Shown here in pieces: positions 36,804 to 50,337 of a stretch of 64,000 nucleotides of DNA. Numbering within the stretch: the stretch's first letter is position 1; the number at the start of each line of letters is the position of its first letter. Below the pieces are notes generated by a model. That model searched no databases and had not been told where the DNA came from. It worked only from the letters and a program-made list of their open reading frames with translations. This DNA comes from Cyanoderma ruficeps (lineage: Eukaryota > Chordata > Aves > Passeriformes > Timaliidae), in NCBI GenBank assembly GCA_008694505.1, contig VZDJ01007747.1, positions 5,421,390-5,485,389 of the forward strand, given 5' to 3'. The position numbers were made by a program, and so were the translations under genes.

Positions 36804-39800
36804 TGAGGACACATAGGAGAAAAACCAAAGACAGGAGAAAAAACAAATAAAATCCCTTGGTTATCTGGATGGAAGATGGCAATGGCTGGCTATGACTGGC
36901 ATCACCAGCATTTCCAGAATGTAACAAAGTTTGGAAATAACACATTTGTGAAAGGTGTGAGATTGAAGGATATCCTCACATCCCTGTCTTCAGTTCAAGC
37001 CATGAATTACAGGGGGGGGAAACTATCAGGCACCCCTTTGTCCCCTATTTAAGATACCTCCCAAGGTTGCTTCTCAAGGACAAAGGGATGTTCAGTACAG
37101 CAAGAGTCCTTGAAATGCATGTGGAGTAAGTCAGCTTTTCACTGGTCCGTGGGAAGAGAAACTTTTAAATTTTGTCTCATGTGACATCTTGACTGTGTGT
37201 GTCCTTTCCTTTCTGTCCTGCATCTTCAAAACGCTCAGTAAACTGTATGAGTTTCGTAACTAAAATATTTATTTGCTTTAACCTTAATCTGGCTTGAATT
37301 AAAATGAGTTTCACAATGTTTAAAATCAAGACACCATGTAAAATTGCATTTGTGTACCCCTCCTAATGTATCCAGAAAGGTGTGAATTGCATTCCTGACT
37401 AAGTGCTCTGGGGGTTGCAGAGTTGGCAACAAGGTAGTGCTGCTGTTTGTGTGGAATTTTCTGCTGGAGGACATAATGTAAAGAGCTCCAAGGGTGTCCC
37501 TGCAGTAGGCTGGCATGCCAGCAAGCAGTACTCCTCAACACTGAAGGCTCAAAGACCTGCACCATTTTTTGTAATAACCTGTTATAGCTTGGTGACAGCT
37601 TGGGGTGAGGAGAAATCTGCTTGTATTTTTCATTTTACTGTGTCCAGCAAACGCATTAGCTTTTCAGAGCAGTACATTTGTGAGAGCAAGCCTATGTGCT
37701 GGAGACTGGGAAAGGTCACTTCTGAGTCACATCACAATATTAACTGCATTTACTACATTATAATTTGTGGCAAGTAATTGTACAAGTCTTCATTTAGAGA
37801 GCATAGCTGAAATCTATGCTTCTTTCACAAGCTGTACCAAAGAATATTTGTTTGATATGACCAGAAAAAAGAAATCTGTGAAGTATTTAATGATTTAAAT
37901 ACAGAACAACAGCAGAGCCACAAGCTAGAATTAAATAAGTTAGAATTATTTTTCTTCTGTCTTTTTGCATCTCCTGATATCGTGCCTGATCAGAATCCCA
38001 GTGGGATCTGGGACATGCTAACAAAAGACTCAATCTAACAAACATAATTATGTCTTTTGTTAGATGCATAATAAAGTACTGTATAGATCATTATTGGTTT
38101 GTATCTCAAAGAAACTTTCACTCTCTTACTATGGAGATAAAATGACATAGCTGAAATGTTTTGGTCTTGATTTAGCAGCTCTTTGCACTTTTCAAACAGG
38201 CAGCACCAAGGGGCTGCCACAGTAGGGGTTTCTTTTTATAGGAGGACCATGCAACTGTAAGAATGCTAGTGAAGGGAGTGGAGCAGCCAATTCTGTTCCC
38301 TCCATGAGCCAAGTCCCCTTCCTCTTGCTGACCATTACTGCTCAGTTACTATGACAAGGGTCTCTCCCAGAGCTTAACGTTTCTGAGTTAGGACTCTTGC
38401 ACATTTTCCAACCAAGGTTTAATTATGGCCAGTTTTACTCCTCTGTGCTCTTCCTGAGACAGTTTATATAGCTGTCTATTCACTGAAGTTCACAGGCAGT
38501 GATCTTGCCCCCAGCCCCATTTTACTAAAAAAAAGGGCTAACTTTTTTTTTGCTAGTGTATACATAATTGATTCAAACTCCAACACCACTAGCTTTTATT
38601 AATATGTTGAAACTTTTTGTCATGGGGTTTGCTTTGAGCTTTTGCTGCTGGAGCTAAAAAAGCCCTCTCTCTAACCAATTAAGGAATGTTTTCATACAGA
38701 ACTAGTTACAAAGGAAACTTGTAAATATGCCTCAGGGGAACTCTGAAGAAGAGAAATAAAATTTTATCAGGCATGCTGTATATTATTTTAGTGCAATTTG
38801 AGGTGTCTCAGAAGTTTGTAATATTGCAGTAAGTGCATTGCTTGATGAACATAGGACTATCTGGGTATTTTTCATCTGCTCAGTTTTCCTCCCACCTTTC
38901 CAAGACTGTTTCTATTTGTCTTTACAAGTTGTCTGAGCAGAGCCATCTGTCAAATGTAGCAGCAGACACACAAACACAGCTAAGTTCCCAGGCTCAACCT
39001 GCCCCAGTCAGCAGGGGCATTACTTCTGACTTACCAAACCTATGACTCCCTTCAGTCTGTCCCAAGAAAGAGCAGCTGGCCACCACCAGACCTTCTGCAG
39101 CAATGCTGTCCATCTCATCTCATCTCAAGCAATGGCTCCCACTTCCTTAAGGAAAATCTCAAGGGGACACTGGTGGTAATGGTGTATCAGGTGAGCTGTT
39201 CTTCAGGGCAAACAGCTTCCTGCTGTTTTCTTCCTTCATGACTTCCTCAGTTTCCCCAGTCCACAACTGGATGCACCCCTGTGTTTGTATGGCCAGAAGC
39301 CTCCAGGGTATCCTGCTGCTCCAAAGGTGCCACATGTGACTCAGAGCCTATTTGTGGCAGGCTCAGAAAAACTGGTGAGCTATCCTGGATAACTGCTGAG
39401 GCACTTTGTTCCAGGAGACTGGCTATCAATCTCATTTATTGGCACAGTGCTGCACTGTAGTGAGGTAAAAATTACTAAAAGGAAAACTGCTTGGATGGAG
39501 TTACCTGAAATATGCTTTTCAGCTTGTTTCTGTACTCCTGTTCACTGAATGAAAGTATCACAGGGGAAGCAGTAGCAATTTCATGCCATCACTGTCCCGT
39601 TTGCACTGGGTGCCCCTAATATCTTGTTACCTTCTTCTGTTTCCCCACCCACACCCATTTCAAGCCTCACCTCACAGAGGCATTTTTAGTAATGATTTGC
39701 AAACCCCTGACTATGACACATGCCAAAGCAGAGTTCTCACCATTTTCACCAACATTCTATATTATTAAATATATGGTGGGGGCTGGTGGCACCTCGAGTG

Positions 39801-41425
39801 GACAATTTTTTGCTGCAGTTACATCGCATGACTCACTCAGTACTGGTGTTGAAATCCCAGATTTTTCTGTGCATGTGATTGTTCTCTCATGCCCACCCAT
39901 GGTCACCAGCAGGACACAAACACCTGAAATTTTAATCTCACTTCATGTTATGCAATGTCTCTTGAAACACAGAATTAGTTGCACGCACGGAAGGCCCAAG
40001 TGCATACCTGAAGTAGAAACCTAAGTACAGGCATGATGCCCTGTGAAATCTGCTGCAGCTACAGCATCCTTTTCCAGCACGAACATCAAAAGAACTGCAA
40101 TGTGCTGGATGTTAGCTTGGAAGAAACACTGACTGCATATAACCAAAGCCAGGATACGAGAGGACAGAAGAACTCTGGCTAAAGCAGGAGGTTCAGAAAG
40201 CAAGAGTGATGCTGGAGCAGGACATCAGTGGTGGTCCACATGGGCCCAGACACTCAGCATCTCTTGGGATCCGGTGCATGGTGAGCCTGACATAATTCAA
40301 ATGAGTATTTATACTTTATTAGTAAAGCAGATGAAATGGAATGAGCATTAGAAGATCCCATCTAATCCTCTCTGCAGTTGAGGGTTTTTTTTAAGATGTA
40401 AGACTTTTATACGATTTCTAACATTCAGAATTAAAGACAGTTATTTCTGATTAAGTTTTATTATTACACTCAAAATGAACTTACTCATGATGAATTTTTT
40501 TGGTACTAAGAAGACATAAAAATGCAAATCCAGGGATCTTCTTCAGCTTCTTAGTATTAATGTCCAACTACGAATTGAACTGAGCTAAAATGAGTTAAGG
40601 GTCACTCTTTCAGGAAAAAGAATCCAGTATTGGGAAGATGTGTCTATTTTTGTATAGCACAAAACCTGCTATAACTCTCTTAGCTAGTGCAGCTGTTATT
40701 TCAGATGCAAAAACTATTATCTCAACAATCATCTTCAAAGAGACAAAGGTTTCACATGAAAACAACTAAAAGAAAGACCTTAACTTTAAAAATATATGTT
40801 TATTGAAGTTTGTTTATTTTGGTTAAACAAATAATGATTCTGTCTGTCACTAAGCGTTTAAATGGCAAGGTTAATGTTAACTTTTTCCTTTTTACACTGG
40901 CCAGCATCCACTATAGAACAAAGGTAATGTCTGCTGGGATTCAAACCTGCAGCAAAAATTCTTGTTTAGGGTTTATATCTTCTAATACATCACCCAGCAG
41001 CAGTGAGTCTGAGGTGACACCAGGGGGAGGTACAAAGTACTGCAGCTTGCTCATCCACAGTCCATCTTGTGACATTATCGGAGACACCAGTAAATGGTAT
41101 TAATTTTCAAGTTTGCCTTCAAGGAAAAAGAAAAAGTCACCATCTACCCTTGATGTTGATTGGTCTTCTTAGGTTTTTAACTATGTTTACTGAGCAATGA
41201 GTTACAAATGAAGATGAGCTCATTTTAGCAGAGGTGAGTCATAGAGATCTGCAGGAACCAGCCAAATTCAGCATTTGAATGTATTCTTTGCTTTTTGCAG
41301 GCTTTAGAGGAAAGTGATGGCCATTCACATGTTTCTGTTGTGTGACTGAGCTGAGGACCCCACATTTGCTCCTGTTCCCTGCCAATTCCGTGCCATCAGT
41401 TTAACACCTGCGTAAATAAATGCTT

Positions 41426-41439
41426 CACACACACACACA
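41426..41439. repeat. (CA)n microsatellite
   Basis: Short dinucleotide run. Confidence 0.8.
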
Positions 41440-41708
41440 TTCACACAAGTTCTTTTATTACAGAAAAGTCTTAAATGAAAGCTTAAACTCTCAGGTTTGA
41501 GGAAGGGGGTGTGATATTGCTGAAAACTTCCACTTTCAGACTAGATTTGTGTAATAGCCATCAAAGGTCTTAGGCATTAAAAGTTTTGTACAAAAGCTGA
41601 ATGCAAAGCATTAACCATCACCTCTTTGATAAGAGTTTCATGAACTGTTCAAAACCACTGACTTCCTTCCTTGCTTGGGAAGAAACTCCACATTCACCAA
41701 CAAATTAA

Positions 41709-41776
41709 TTATCTGGCTATTACTAAACACAAGTCTTCCCATTTTGGAAGACTTATGTTTAGTAATAGCCAGGTAA
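41709..41776. repeat. Near-perfect inverted repeat, 31-bp stem with 6-base loop
   Basis: The left arm 41709-41739 contains CTGGCTATTACTAAACAC. The right arm 41746-41776 is its reverse complement, with only two non-Watson-Crick positions (one G.T at the base of the stem, one C.A in mid-stem). The loop is CATTTT. The transcript of the minus strand would pair the mid-stem mismatch as a G.U wobble. Size and near-perfection are compatible with a precursor-miRNA-like hairpin, a recent template-switch inversion, or a remnant of a palindromic element. No flanking target-site duplication is evident. Confidence 0.9.
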
Positions 41777-44700
41777 GTTGTCACTTATAAACTGAAACAA
41801 ATGCGCAAACAGTGCCACTTCTAATCATGAAAACTGCCATGCAGCAGCTAATGAAGAAAGCCAGACATTGGCTTAAATGAGTCCCCTGGCCCAAAACACA
41901 ATTCCAAACATTACAGAGTTCAGCCTTATTTTCAACAGACCATTTTCAAATAAAGCAGAAGACACATGCAAACATATCTTGCTATAACTCTTTCTCTCTC
42001 AAGCAGTTTCCAGAAACTGTAATTCAAACAGGGACCAGATCTAGCAGATGAGATTGAGGCAAAATACAATTTTCATTTAAATCAGCAAGAGCTACTGGTG
42101 ACTAGCATGCAGCATTAAACCACGTGTACTTATTACCGTCCTAAGAGAAACATGAATTTTAAAACAGATGGTAGAATTTGAAAGAAATTGAATCACAAAA
42201 TAAGATCATTAACATAAATGCTTCCTCTTCTAATCAGCTACCACTGTGGTACTATCAACTGGAGTGTTGGGGAATATCATTCATTTCCTCATCCCAAAAT
42301 ATAAATATATGAATTGTTTCACTCCCTACTTTCACCCTGCCCTCACATACTCTTTGCACAGGCACTTTCTTTTCCCTCAATGTTTCCCTCAGTTAGAAAA
42401 AAAAATTAGGGTGGACCTTTTCCTCTCCTTCCCAACAGTGAAGTTTTCTGCACCTTCTGAAAAAACCCTAGATATTGGCAGAGAGGGATATTCTGGGATG
42501 ACATTTCAGACTTATTCCTCCCACACTAGAGTACAACCAGTCAGGTGCAAGCATAATAGCTTGGCAAAACAGCTAAAAAAGTGCAACCATGGAAGAAAAA
42601 AAAATAGAGCTTGGGCATATTTATCAGTTTACATAGCAAGTAAACAACCAGTACTTCGTGCTCAAACCATTCAGCTACAAATAAGTTGTTTTTTTCACCT
42701 TTTCCAACAGATTTCTGCAGCCAGAATTTAAACCCCAGTTTAACCACATCATGGACCAGAGCACTGGTTAAATGCTCTTCCCTGGCAATGGCTTTGAGGA
42801 CTGACTTGGTGGGACACAGCACAAGTAGGAACCAAAGCACCAGTAAAACCCAGTCATCACAAGATCCGAGGATAGTTAAAGTGTACTAGCATTCTACAAG
42901 GAATGTCAAAGCCACCTCAGAAAAAAGGTCACATAAAAATGGCTTTCCCTTACCTGACAGAGCTTTTGAAAGTGCACATCCCTCATAAATCCCCAAGTGC
43001 AATAAGAAAATGTGCTTCTGTGGCTTCTTTTCCTTCAGGAGCACAACAGCTCAATGCAGAGTCCTGCCTACCCCCCCACCGTGTTCAGCTGTAAAGTGTT
43101 AGTCCTGTCAGATCCCTGCCTGGGTCTTGACCTGCTCAAGCCCCAGCTGACAGAAATGGGTAATTTGTCCTGTAGGACCCTCAGGGAAGTTAATTTTGTT
43201 TGAGTGCTGAGAACCTGGCATAGTGCTCTTTTTCCCTGGAAAAAGAAGGAGCTCCTGAGGTTATCACAAAGTTCCCGAAAGGGCTCTGTGCAAGGGGGCT
43301 GCTAGGCCTCAGCTGTAGGAACACCAGGTGCATAGTTTTGTTTTAAGCATGCTTAGCCTGAGCCAAAACTCTGTGAAACTGTTACAGGCATCACCTTAAA
43401 TTTTTGGGCAAGGCAATTACGTTTTGCTCGTTTCCAGTGTAATTCATGGTGGCTACATAGGGTTTTGATCTGCAGTAATTTAAACAGACTGTAACAGGCC
43501 ATGGAATTTAAACCCAAAGCTTTTGTTTCTCTTTCTATCTAACTTCAGGTGCTGCAAATGCTGCAGCAACCTAGAAATAAATTTTCAGGTAAAAATGCTT
43601 ACTGTGGTAATTTCTCTGGTCTTCAGGGTTGAAGAAGTAAGGCTAAATATATGTATGTGGCCAAAAGATTTAAGCATACTATGTTGCAGGTACAGGGCTG
43701 AATTTCAGAATCATTACTGCCTTCCCCTACGTCAAGTTATCGTCAATTATTTATACACAGAAAATAAAATTGCTACTATTTTATGTAGGAATATCCATGT
43801 ATGTGTTCTCCCATGAATAAAGGCACAAAACTTTTACCTACTATTTTCCCAGCTGGAAGCTAATCCATGCTAAATTTTGCTGCAGTGCTGAAGATTTCTG
43901 AAAAGCCTCACAGATGATTGAGTTGCAGCTTCAATACACAGGATCTCTCAGTAGGCAAAAGAGTATCATCCTCTGTCATCAGCCTTTTTAAAGCAGGAAG
44001 AAGATCAAGAAAAGAACAGATGAACCTGTTGAGAGGTTCTTACAGCATTACTTTCCCCAGCAGTGTTAATAACTACCCTACAATTTTGCACAGTTATTTC
44101 AAGGCCTTAAGATTTGGGGACTTAAATTCAGTGGTGCTGTGCTGCAAGTGCAAGTGAAATCGAGTATTTCCATTTGCTCTGCAAGTCTTCTGGGGCTTTC
44201 TAGCACAGTTTTGAGACATTTGTCCCATTGGAGTACTGATTCAACAGAACAGAATGAGATGTTTGCAACCTAATTGTGTGATCTTTTCTCTTTTGTTTTC
44301 AAGTTCACATGAACTTCTGAACTGGTACATTTTTTTTTCCAGTTAGCTTAAATGACTGTTTCATGGCACAGTGATTTGGAAAATGCTCATTTTATAAAAG
44401 CTTATATTTCAATCATCTTTCAGCTCCAGAGACAATTATAACACTGAATGTTATAAAGCTAAGCCTGTTAACGTACAGATGGCAAAAACTGTTGGTGCAG
44501 CAGGAAAGGAATGGTAAATGCTTAATCCTACCAGCTGCTCTGAATTCTGTGCAGGGGCAAGAAAATACACTGAAACCTTCCCTTTTCACAAGACTAGCTG
44601 TGAGCTCCTGATTGTAGGAAGTTCAACAAATGTCCTTCAAGCTGCCTTGCTGAGGGTCCAGTCTATCCTGTAATCTCTCTCAATGCCTTCTGGTGAGGGA

Positions 44701-46308
44701 TCCCCTCTTTTAGGACAGCAGTTTGAAGCTTTCTCTGTGACTGGAAGGCTTAAGGAAACAGTGGTAGGATGATCTTGTGCTCCACAAGGAGAGCTGCCAT
44801 CTCCCCAGGGCAGATGTTTGTAGTTCACTGTCTGGGAGTTTTGCTGTGCTTGCCTTTGCCAGCGCACGTTGACCTCTTAAACCGCAGTTTCTGGAAGGTA
44901 ATAGCTCTCAAAACCAAACATCCAACCAAATAATCTTAAAAATCTGACTCCTGCTTTCAGTAAAGTTTTACAAGAAATGGAATGAAACATTTGCTTACTG
45001 ATCAAAACTGATTGGAGCCATGATTAATTGGTTTTAAAATCCAAAATGGCAGGTTCATTCCTGGCTAAGCAGAAAAAGCACAGCAGTTGTCTCTCTTCTC
45101 CTAAACAATTATGATGGTAGGTTGGACATGATATCCCATTTCTAAATGTTTTGCTTTCCCAATGTCCTGAGCTGACACAATAAGAATAACTTACACTGCA
45201 GAGGAAATATTGCTGGACACAGCCTGAATCCTGTGCAGCTCAGGTCAGAAGTCTTCACTTTTCCTGAGTGTCTTGCTCCAACTGGGATTACCTGAAGTGC
45301 CGCTGCAGTTCAGACCTTGGGGAAAGGCACTAAGGAGAAATGAAGCATCTGAAACTGGGAGAACAGATTTGTTGAATTGTGCATTTTCCTACTGAATCGC
45401 TTTGTATTGCTCCATTACTTAATACTCTCAGTTTTCTGAGCTTATGAAGTGTGACTGCCATTTAGCGGCACTGAGCTGTCCAGAGAGACATGCTGATAGA
45501 GGGATTTATTGCAGTTAGATGGCAGCCATTGTGGAAAAAAAAAAAAAAATGGGTCCTTACTCATCTTCACAGGACATTTCAGGCAGGGACCATTCAGGGG
45601 CATTTTTTGTCACACAGGGATGCTTAGAGTCAGTGTTAGTCTGAAAAATCTTCCTGCATTGTAAAATGTCACTCCACACCTCATTGCCATTATTATAATT
45701 GCTGCAGTTATTAGATTTATTCTTCCCATGAAATTCAGAGCTGTAAACTATATATGGTTTCACAGTGCAGCCACAGCTACTGCTCTTCTCTTTTCTGCTG
45801 CAAAGCAAGCTGTGTGTACTGAATGCTGCCACCCCCTCCGTGCTTAAAAAGTTATCAAGACAAAACAAATGAATAAACCCCTTTCTTCTGGTAAGGCAGA
45901 GCCAAGGGGGCTGTCAAGAGCATTGTGAAAAATTATAGTAATAGGATAATGGAAAAAGTACAATTTGTGGAGAGTGAAGCATATTTCTTCTACATTTAAG
46001 AGTCCTGTGGAGAACAGAAACAACTTTTCTGCAGAGAGATTTGATGTAGTGCCAAAAATTCTAATTGACACCTTAAAATAACCTGCCAAAGGAAGGGAAA
46101 AAATAACCTTTCTTTTTGAAATCCTGTAGAAGACTTAGCTCAAATTAGTACATTTTAGTACTGCCGCCCAGAGTAATGGGTTAGGGGAAGGGTGACTATT
46201 AACTGTAGATTTTGGTCCAAATTCATGGAAAAACTGCAGAGTTATTTAGTAAGGGTAGCTGTTCTTGGTAGTTTGTTTGGAAATTCTGTAATATTGACTA
46301 AACCCACT

Positions 46309-46321
46309 CCCCNCCCCCCCC
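46309..46321. repeat. Poly-C run with an ambiguous base
   Basis: C homopolymer interrupted by N at 46313, so its true length is uncertain. Confidence 0.8.
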
Positions 46322-48171
46322 AAGCTTCTGCTTGGCATGGGGGGAATTTTACTTTCTTTTAAAATCTGATTGTTCTGGATGAGAAGTTTTCATGAAATTC
46401 TGGAGGGACAGTCATTATTTTGCACTTATTAAGGCTGAGTTTTAAAGTTGTATTTCTGAAAAATAAAGATGAAACAATGCATCCGTTTCTGAATGCCTCA
46501 ACTATCTTACACGTTTTGATGTTCAGCCCTGAAGTACACCATCAATATATTCATATTTGATTTTTTTTCCAATAGAGATTCATATGTATGTTTTTAATAT
46601 TGATGACAACACTGAAAGTGTATATTTGCTCACACTACTACTAAAAATAGTAATTACAATTACAAAGGTTACTTTTGCATTCAGTGAATTTGCTTCAGTT
46701 TGAAAAAAAGTCTCTAAAAGAAGTATGGGAAGAAAAATGAAGCTGGTAAGATGGGGTTCCAAAAAAAAGTCTGTAAAATGATACCATCCAGGTCTGATGA
46801 AGACTCAGCAGGTAAGTGGACCTGTAGTCTTTGAATAAGGAAAAACTAAAGATCTTTTCCTGTGCGTATCATGCCTACCAGTGTTGATATAGGGAGTTTA
46901 TCTTCATGGCATTTGTTACAAAGGAAAATGGTTGCTTAAGACTGTGTCTTAATCTACATGAAAATACATGAAAATTGAGAAATCTATCAGTGCAAAATTC
47001 AGAAAGAAATTAACTCTGAAAGTGTTCTGTTAGTCTAAGCTGTTTTCCATCTCTGCCACAAACACTCCCAGCTCTTCCCTCAGACCGAGGAACACCTCCA
47101 AGATGTGTCCAGGACTGTCACACCTCTGTCGGTGGCTGCAGAGGTTTCAGTAGCTCTATGCTGTGTCTGAAAGACCTTCCAGCAGGAGAAGAAAGTCCCA
47201 GGTGCCCCATGCAGCCAGACCATGGGCATGTGTTGGCTTCTGCAGTCTGCAGAAGTGCTGAATGGTGTGCAGGTGTGTCAGCTCTGAGGCAGAACCAAGC
47301 TGCACTTTGGTACCGTCACTAGCAGGAGATAGCTGAAACTATCTGTGAGTGGCCAGCAAGGTTTACTTCTGCAGTGGTTTCTTACATTCAGATGAAATCA
47401 AATTTTTGGAGAAGTCATGAGTGGCACTTAGTATGAACAGAAGTCAGTCATAGAGTGCTGTGAATCTTCAGTGAAAAAAGCCAGTTTTGAACAATATTCC
47501 CTTTTTCTTTTTTTATGAGAGGGCTTCTGTTCCCTTGCTGTGACTTGATCACACATCCACATCAGTTATCACAAATCAGTCAGACTAATGCTGGAGAACA
47601 GAGTGGTTCAAGAATGGATCCTGGATTTTCTAAAGATACTTTTTCTCCTGACATCTGACTTGACATCCATCACAAAGTCTCTTCAGCACTTCAGAAAATG
47701 CACTGCCTGACATAAGATGTGCAGCACCCAGGCATTGTCATTGCTGTCTCTTGGTTACAATTAGAAAGACTTTGCCAGTTGTTGTCACTTAGTAAAACTT
47801 TTAATAACTGTGTAGATTCAAAATCGAATCTTTTGGTCAGAAATTAATGCAACTAATTACCTTTTACTATTTGCATTTCCCCTCAGGTATCAGTATTTAC
47901 TGCTTCCTTTCCAGACTGTAACTTAAAACTACTTCTACTAGTTATGTAATTTGTTATTAATTTAAATAATACACAAACTATATTTTGGTTTCTCTGGGGG
48001 ACAAAGCGTCACCATCTTCTCTGACATAGTGGAAAAACCCTAAACTTCAAAAATTTAAATTTTAAATGTGTTTATAGAAAATCAGCATTAATGTACAGGT
48101 TAGACTAGTTTTTAAAAGTTTGGTGAAAACGTTTCGGATGTAAAGTTTCTATATCTGTGTTGTGTTTGTGA

Positions 48172-48352
48172 CAAGGTTTTTGCTAGCAGGGACCTAAAGA
48201 GGTGACTTCTGTGAGGAGATGCAAGAAGATACCCCTGTGTCCGGTGGAGCAGCCAACTCCAAGACAGACCCACGGCTGTCCAAGGCCAAGCCCATCAGTG
48301 GTGGTGGTAGTGCTTCTGAGATAAGGTGCTTAAGAAGGGGAAAACCCCATCA
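48172..48352. mobile_element. Possible LTR-like avian interspersed repeat fragment
   Basis: The segment is more GC-rich than its flanks. It has the phrase order I associate with an avian retroviral LTR family: 'gcagggacctaaagaggtgac', a 'ggtggagcagcc' block, 'caaggccaagcccatcagtg', a 'gtggtggtagtgcttctg' block, then 'cttaagaaggggaaaa'. No internal viral genes, second LTR or target duplication are seen, so it would be a solo, truncated copy. The family assignment is from memory and tentative. Confidence 0.35.
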
Positions 48353-50308
48353 AAATATTCATGAGAGGAAGCATTGGGATTGACCCCAAATGCATTTTTG
48401 TCTGCCTTCTGTTTGCTTCAGGAGCCCAAAATCAATCCCCCAAGTCAGAGCACTGCTGAGGAATTGTGCGTCACACTGTGGTGCCTGCTGCCACCCCTCC
48501 TCTGGGCTGCACTCTTGTACTTTGTGCACACAGCTAAAATTACACAGGAGGGTTTGCTGGTCTGGCATCTCCTCTGAAAAACCTGCTGATGGGTTTAAGA
48601 TTACAAAAAGCTTTGGTAGCTCAGTTGTTCTTAAGTGGAAGAGACTTGCTGGTGTGCAAGGAGACAATTCCTCGCGTGAGTGACTCAGCTGAGGCAAATT
48701 CACCTCAACAACAGACTTGACCACAAAATTTCAGTGACCAGAGAAGTTGCTTGTAGGCTTTGGCTTTTTATTGCTAGAACTGCATAGCAAACTAAACTGA
48801 ACTGTTAGCTGAACTAAAAAGCAAGGTCCTAAAGTCAGGTGAGAGGAAGCCTTCAACAGAGGTTGCATTTGGTGAACATCTTCAACCACAACTTAGAAAA
48901 TCTGAAAGATTATGTAATAATATATATAGTTTTGTCAGTTGATAAATGTGGGAGATCATAAAGCCTTGTAATTACATGAATATTTGTATTCAAATATCTG
49001 AAAGTGACTTATTTGGAGTGTATAATATATTATGAATGATTCATTTTCAAGGATTTGCTGCTGTGGTCATGTGTAGAGTTCTGTCTGTGCTCACAGGGTG
49101 TTTATAGCCATGATCACATGCTGTATTCTTTGCCATACTACACCATGCACTTACCATATCATCATCAGCATGGGAAGGGCAGTGAACTCTTGTGTTTGTA
49201 GTATTTGGAAGATTGTTCGCAATTTATTCATTCGAGAACTGGGAGGAGGAAATACAGAGGAAACACACATCTATTTCCTGTAGTCTCCCAGATTTTCATA
49301 TAATTAAAAAGCCAAGAGTATCTTGCAGCCTGTGGAAAGGTTGGCTCCTTTCAGGTCTAAGTCCCTGTTGACCATGTTGGCACAGCGCAGGATTGCCTTT
49401 CCAGGGATACTGTACATTCTTTGGGTTCAGTTACAGAAAATCTAGAAATGCTACTATTTTTAAAAGGTACTATACAAATATTATAAATAATATATATGTA
49501 AGAAAATGTAGTGTTACCATTTATCACTCTGCAACCATTTAGTTCAGACTGCCAAGTCAAATTACTTTAGTGTGTGTTACCTCCCTACTAAGCTCCATCA
49601 GAAGTCCTATTAAAATGCATTTCACTCTGACAAACCAAACAATCTCTTGCCAAGAAACACAGAGAGCTCTTTTAATAAGTCTTTTTCTATCTTTACACAG
49701 TTTAGACAAGAATAACTTAAATATTTGATTGAAACAGGTCATTAATCAACAATTGTGTTGAAAAGTGGTCTCCATCTTTGGTAAAAAGATTCTATTTCTA
49801 GTATTTTTTAATTCCACAGAATTTAACTCTTACAAATTTCTTGTCCTGTCTTGTCAGCCCTTTTGATATGATATTCTGTAGGCAAGCAAAGGGCTTTAGA
49901 GTTTTAGTCCAAGGTACAGGCAAAGCTCAAGCCCCTTTGTTTGCCTCCCACAACTTCAAATAATTTTCTTTGTTTTAGCAACAGGTCTTATGTGAGGGCT
50001 AATCATAATCCAAGCTAAAATATGGATCTACAGTCCTCTAATGGTTCCCTGGTAACTGCTTGTATATGCTCTTAACCAGAAGTGTGTGCAAAGCATGCAA
50101 CCTGCTCTTCACCCTCTTTTCCTCTCCCTTTTCTGAATTTCAAACTTCAGTAGGGTAAGAATGGGTGAAATCCTAGAGTCACTGTTGCTGGTCATTAACA
50201 GTTGTGTGGGGAGTTCATGTTCTTTGCCCTCCAGGTCTGAGCCCTTCCTGTCAGCGAGTTTGTGACATGACACCAGTGAAAAGGCTAACTCACTCTTTCA
50301 GGGACTTG

Positions 50309-50337
50309 TGGATGGATGGATGGATGGATNGGATGGA
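50309..50337. repeat. (GGAT)n microsatellite with an ambiguous base
   Basis: GGAT tandem run with N at 50330 that breaks the phase of the repeat. Confidence 0.85.

Larger units (their letters stand above)
36804..48171. other. Gene desert, no gene seen
   Basis: About 11 kb with no recognisable exon. The longest frame, 161 codons on the + strand at 42246-42731, has no known motif and a composition consistent with chance. The most notable structure is the hairpin at 41709-41776. Simple repeats occur at 41426 and 46309. Confidence 0.5.

Noticed and set aside
42246..42731. 161-codon + strand frame, the longest in the downstream desert
   Set aside because: No recognisable motif or family match, no splice partner, no promoter signs, and biased toward residues of AT-rich chance frames.
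48359..48724. 121-codon minus-strand frame next to the LTR-like fragment
   Set aside because: I compared it in mind with retroviral gene products and saw no motif. Frames on the other strand are equally open.
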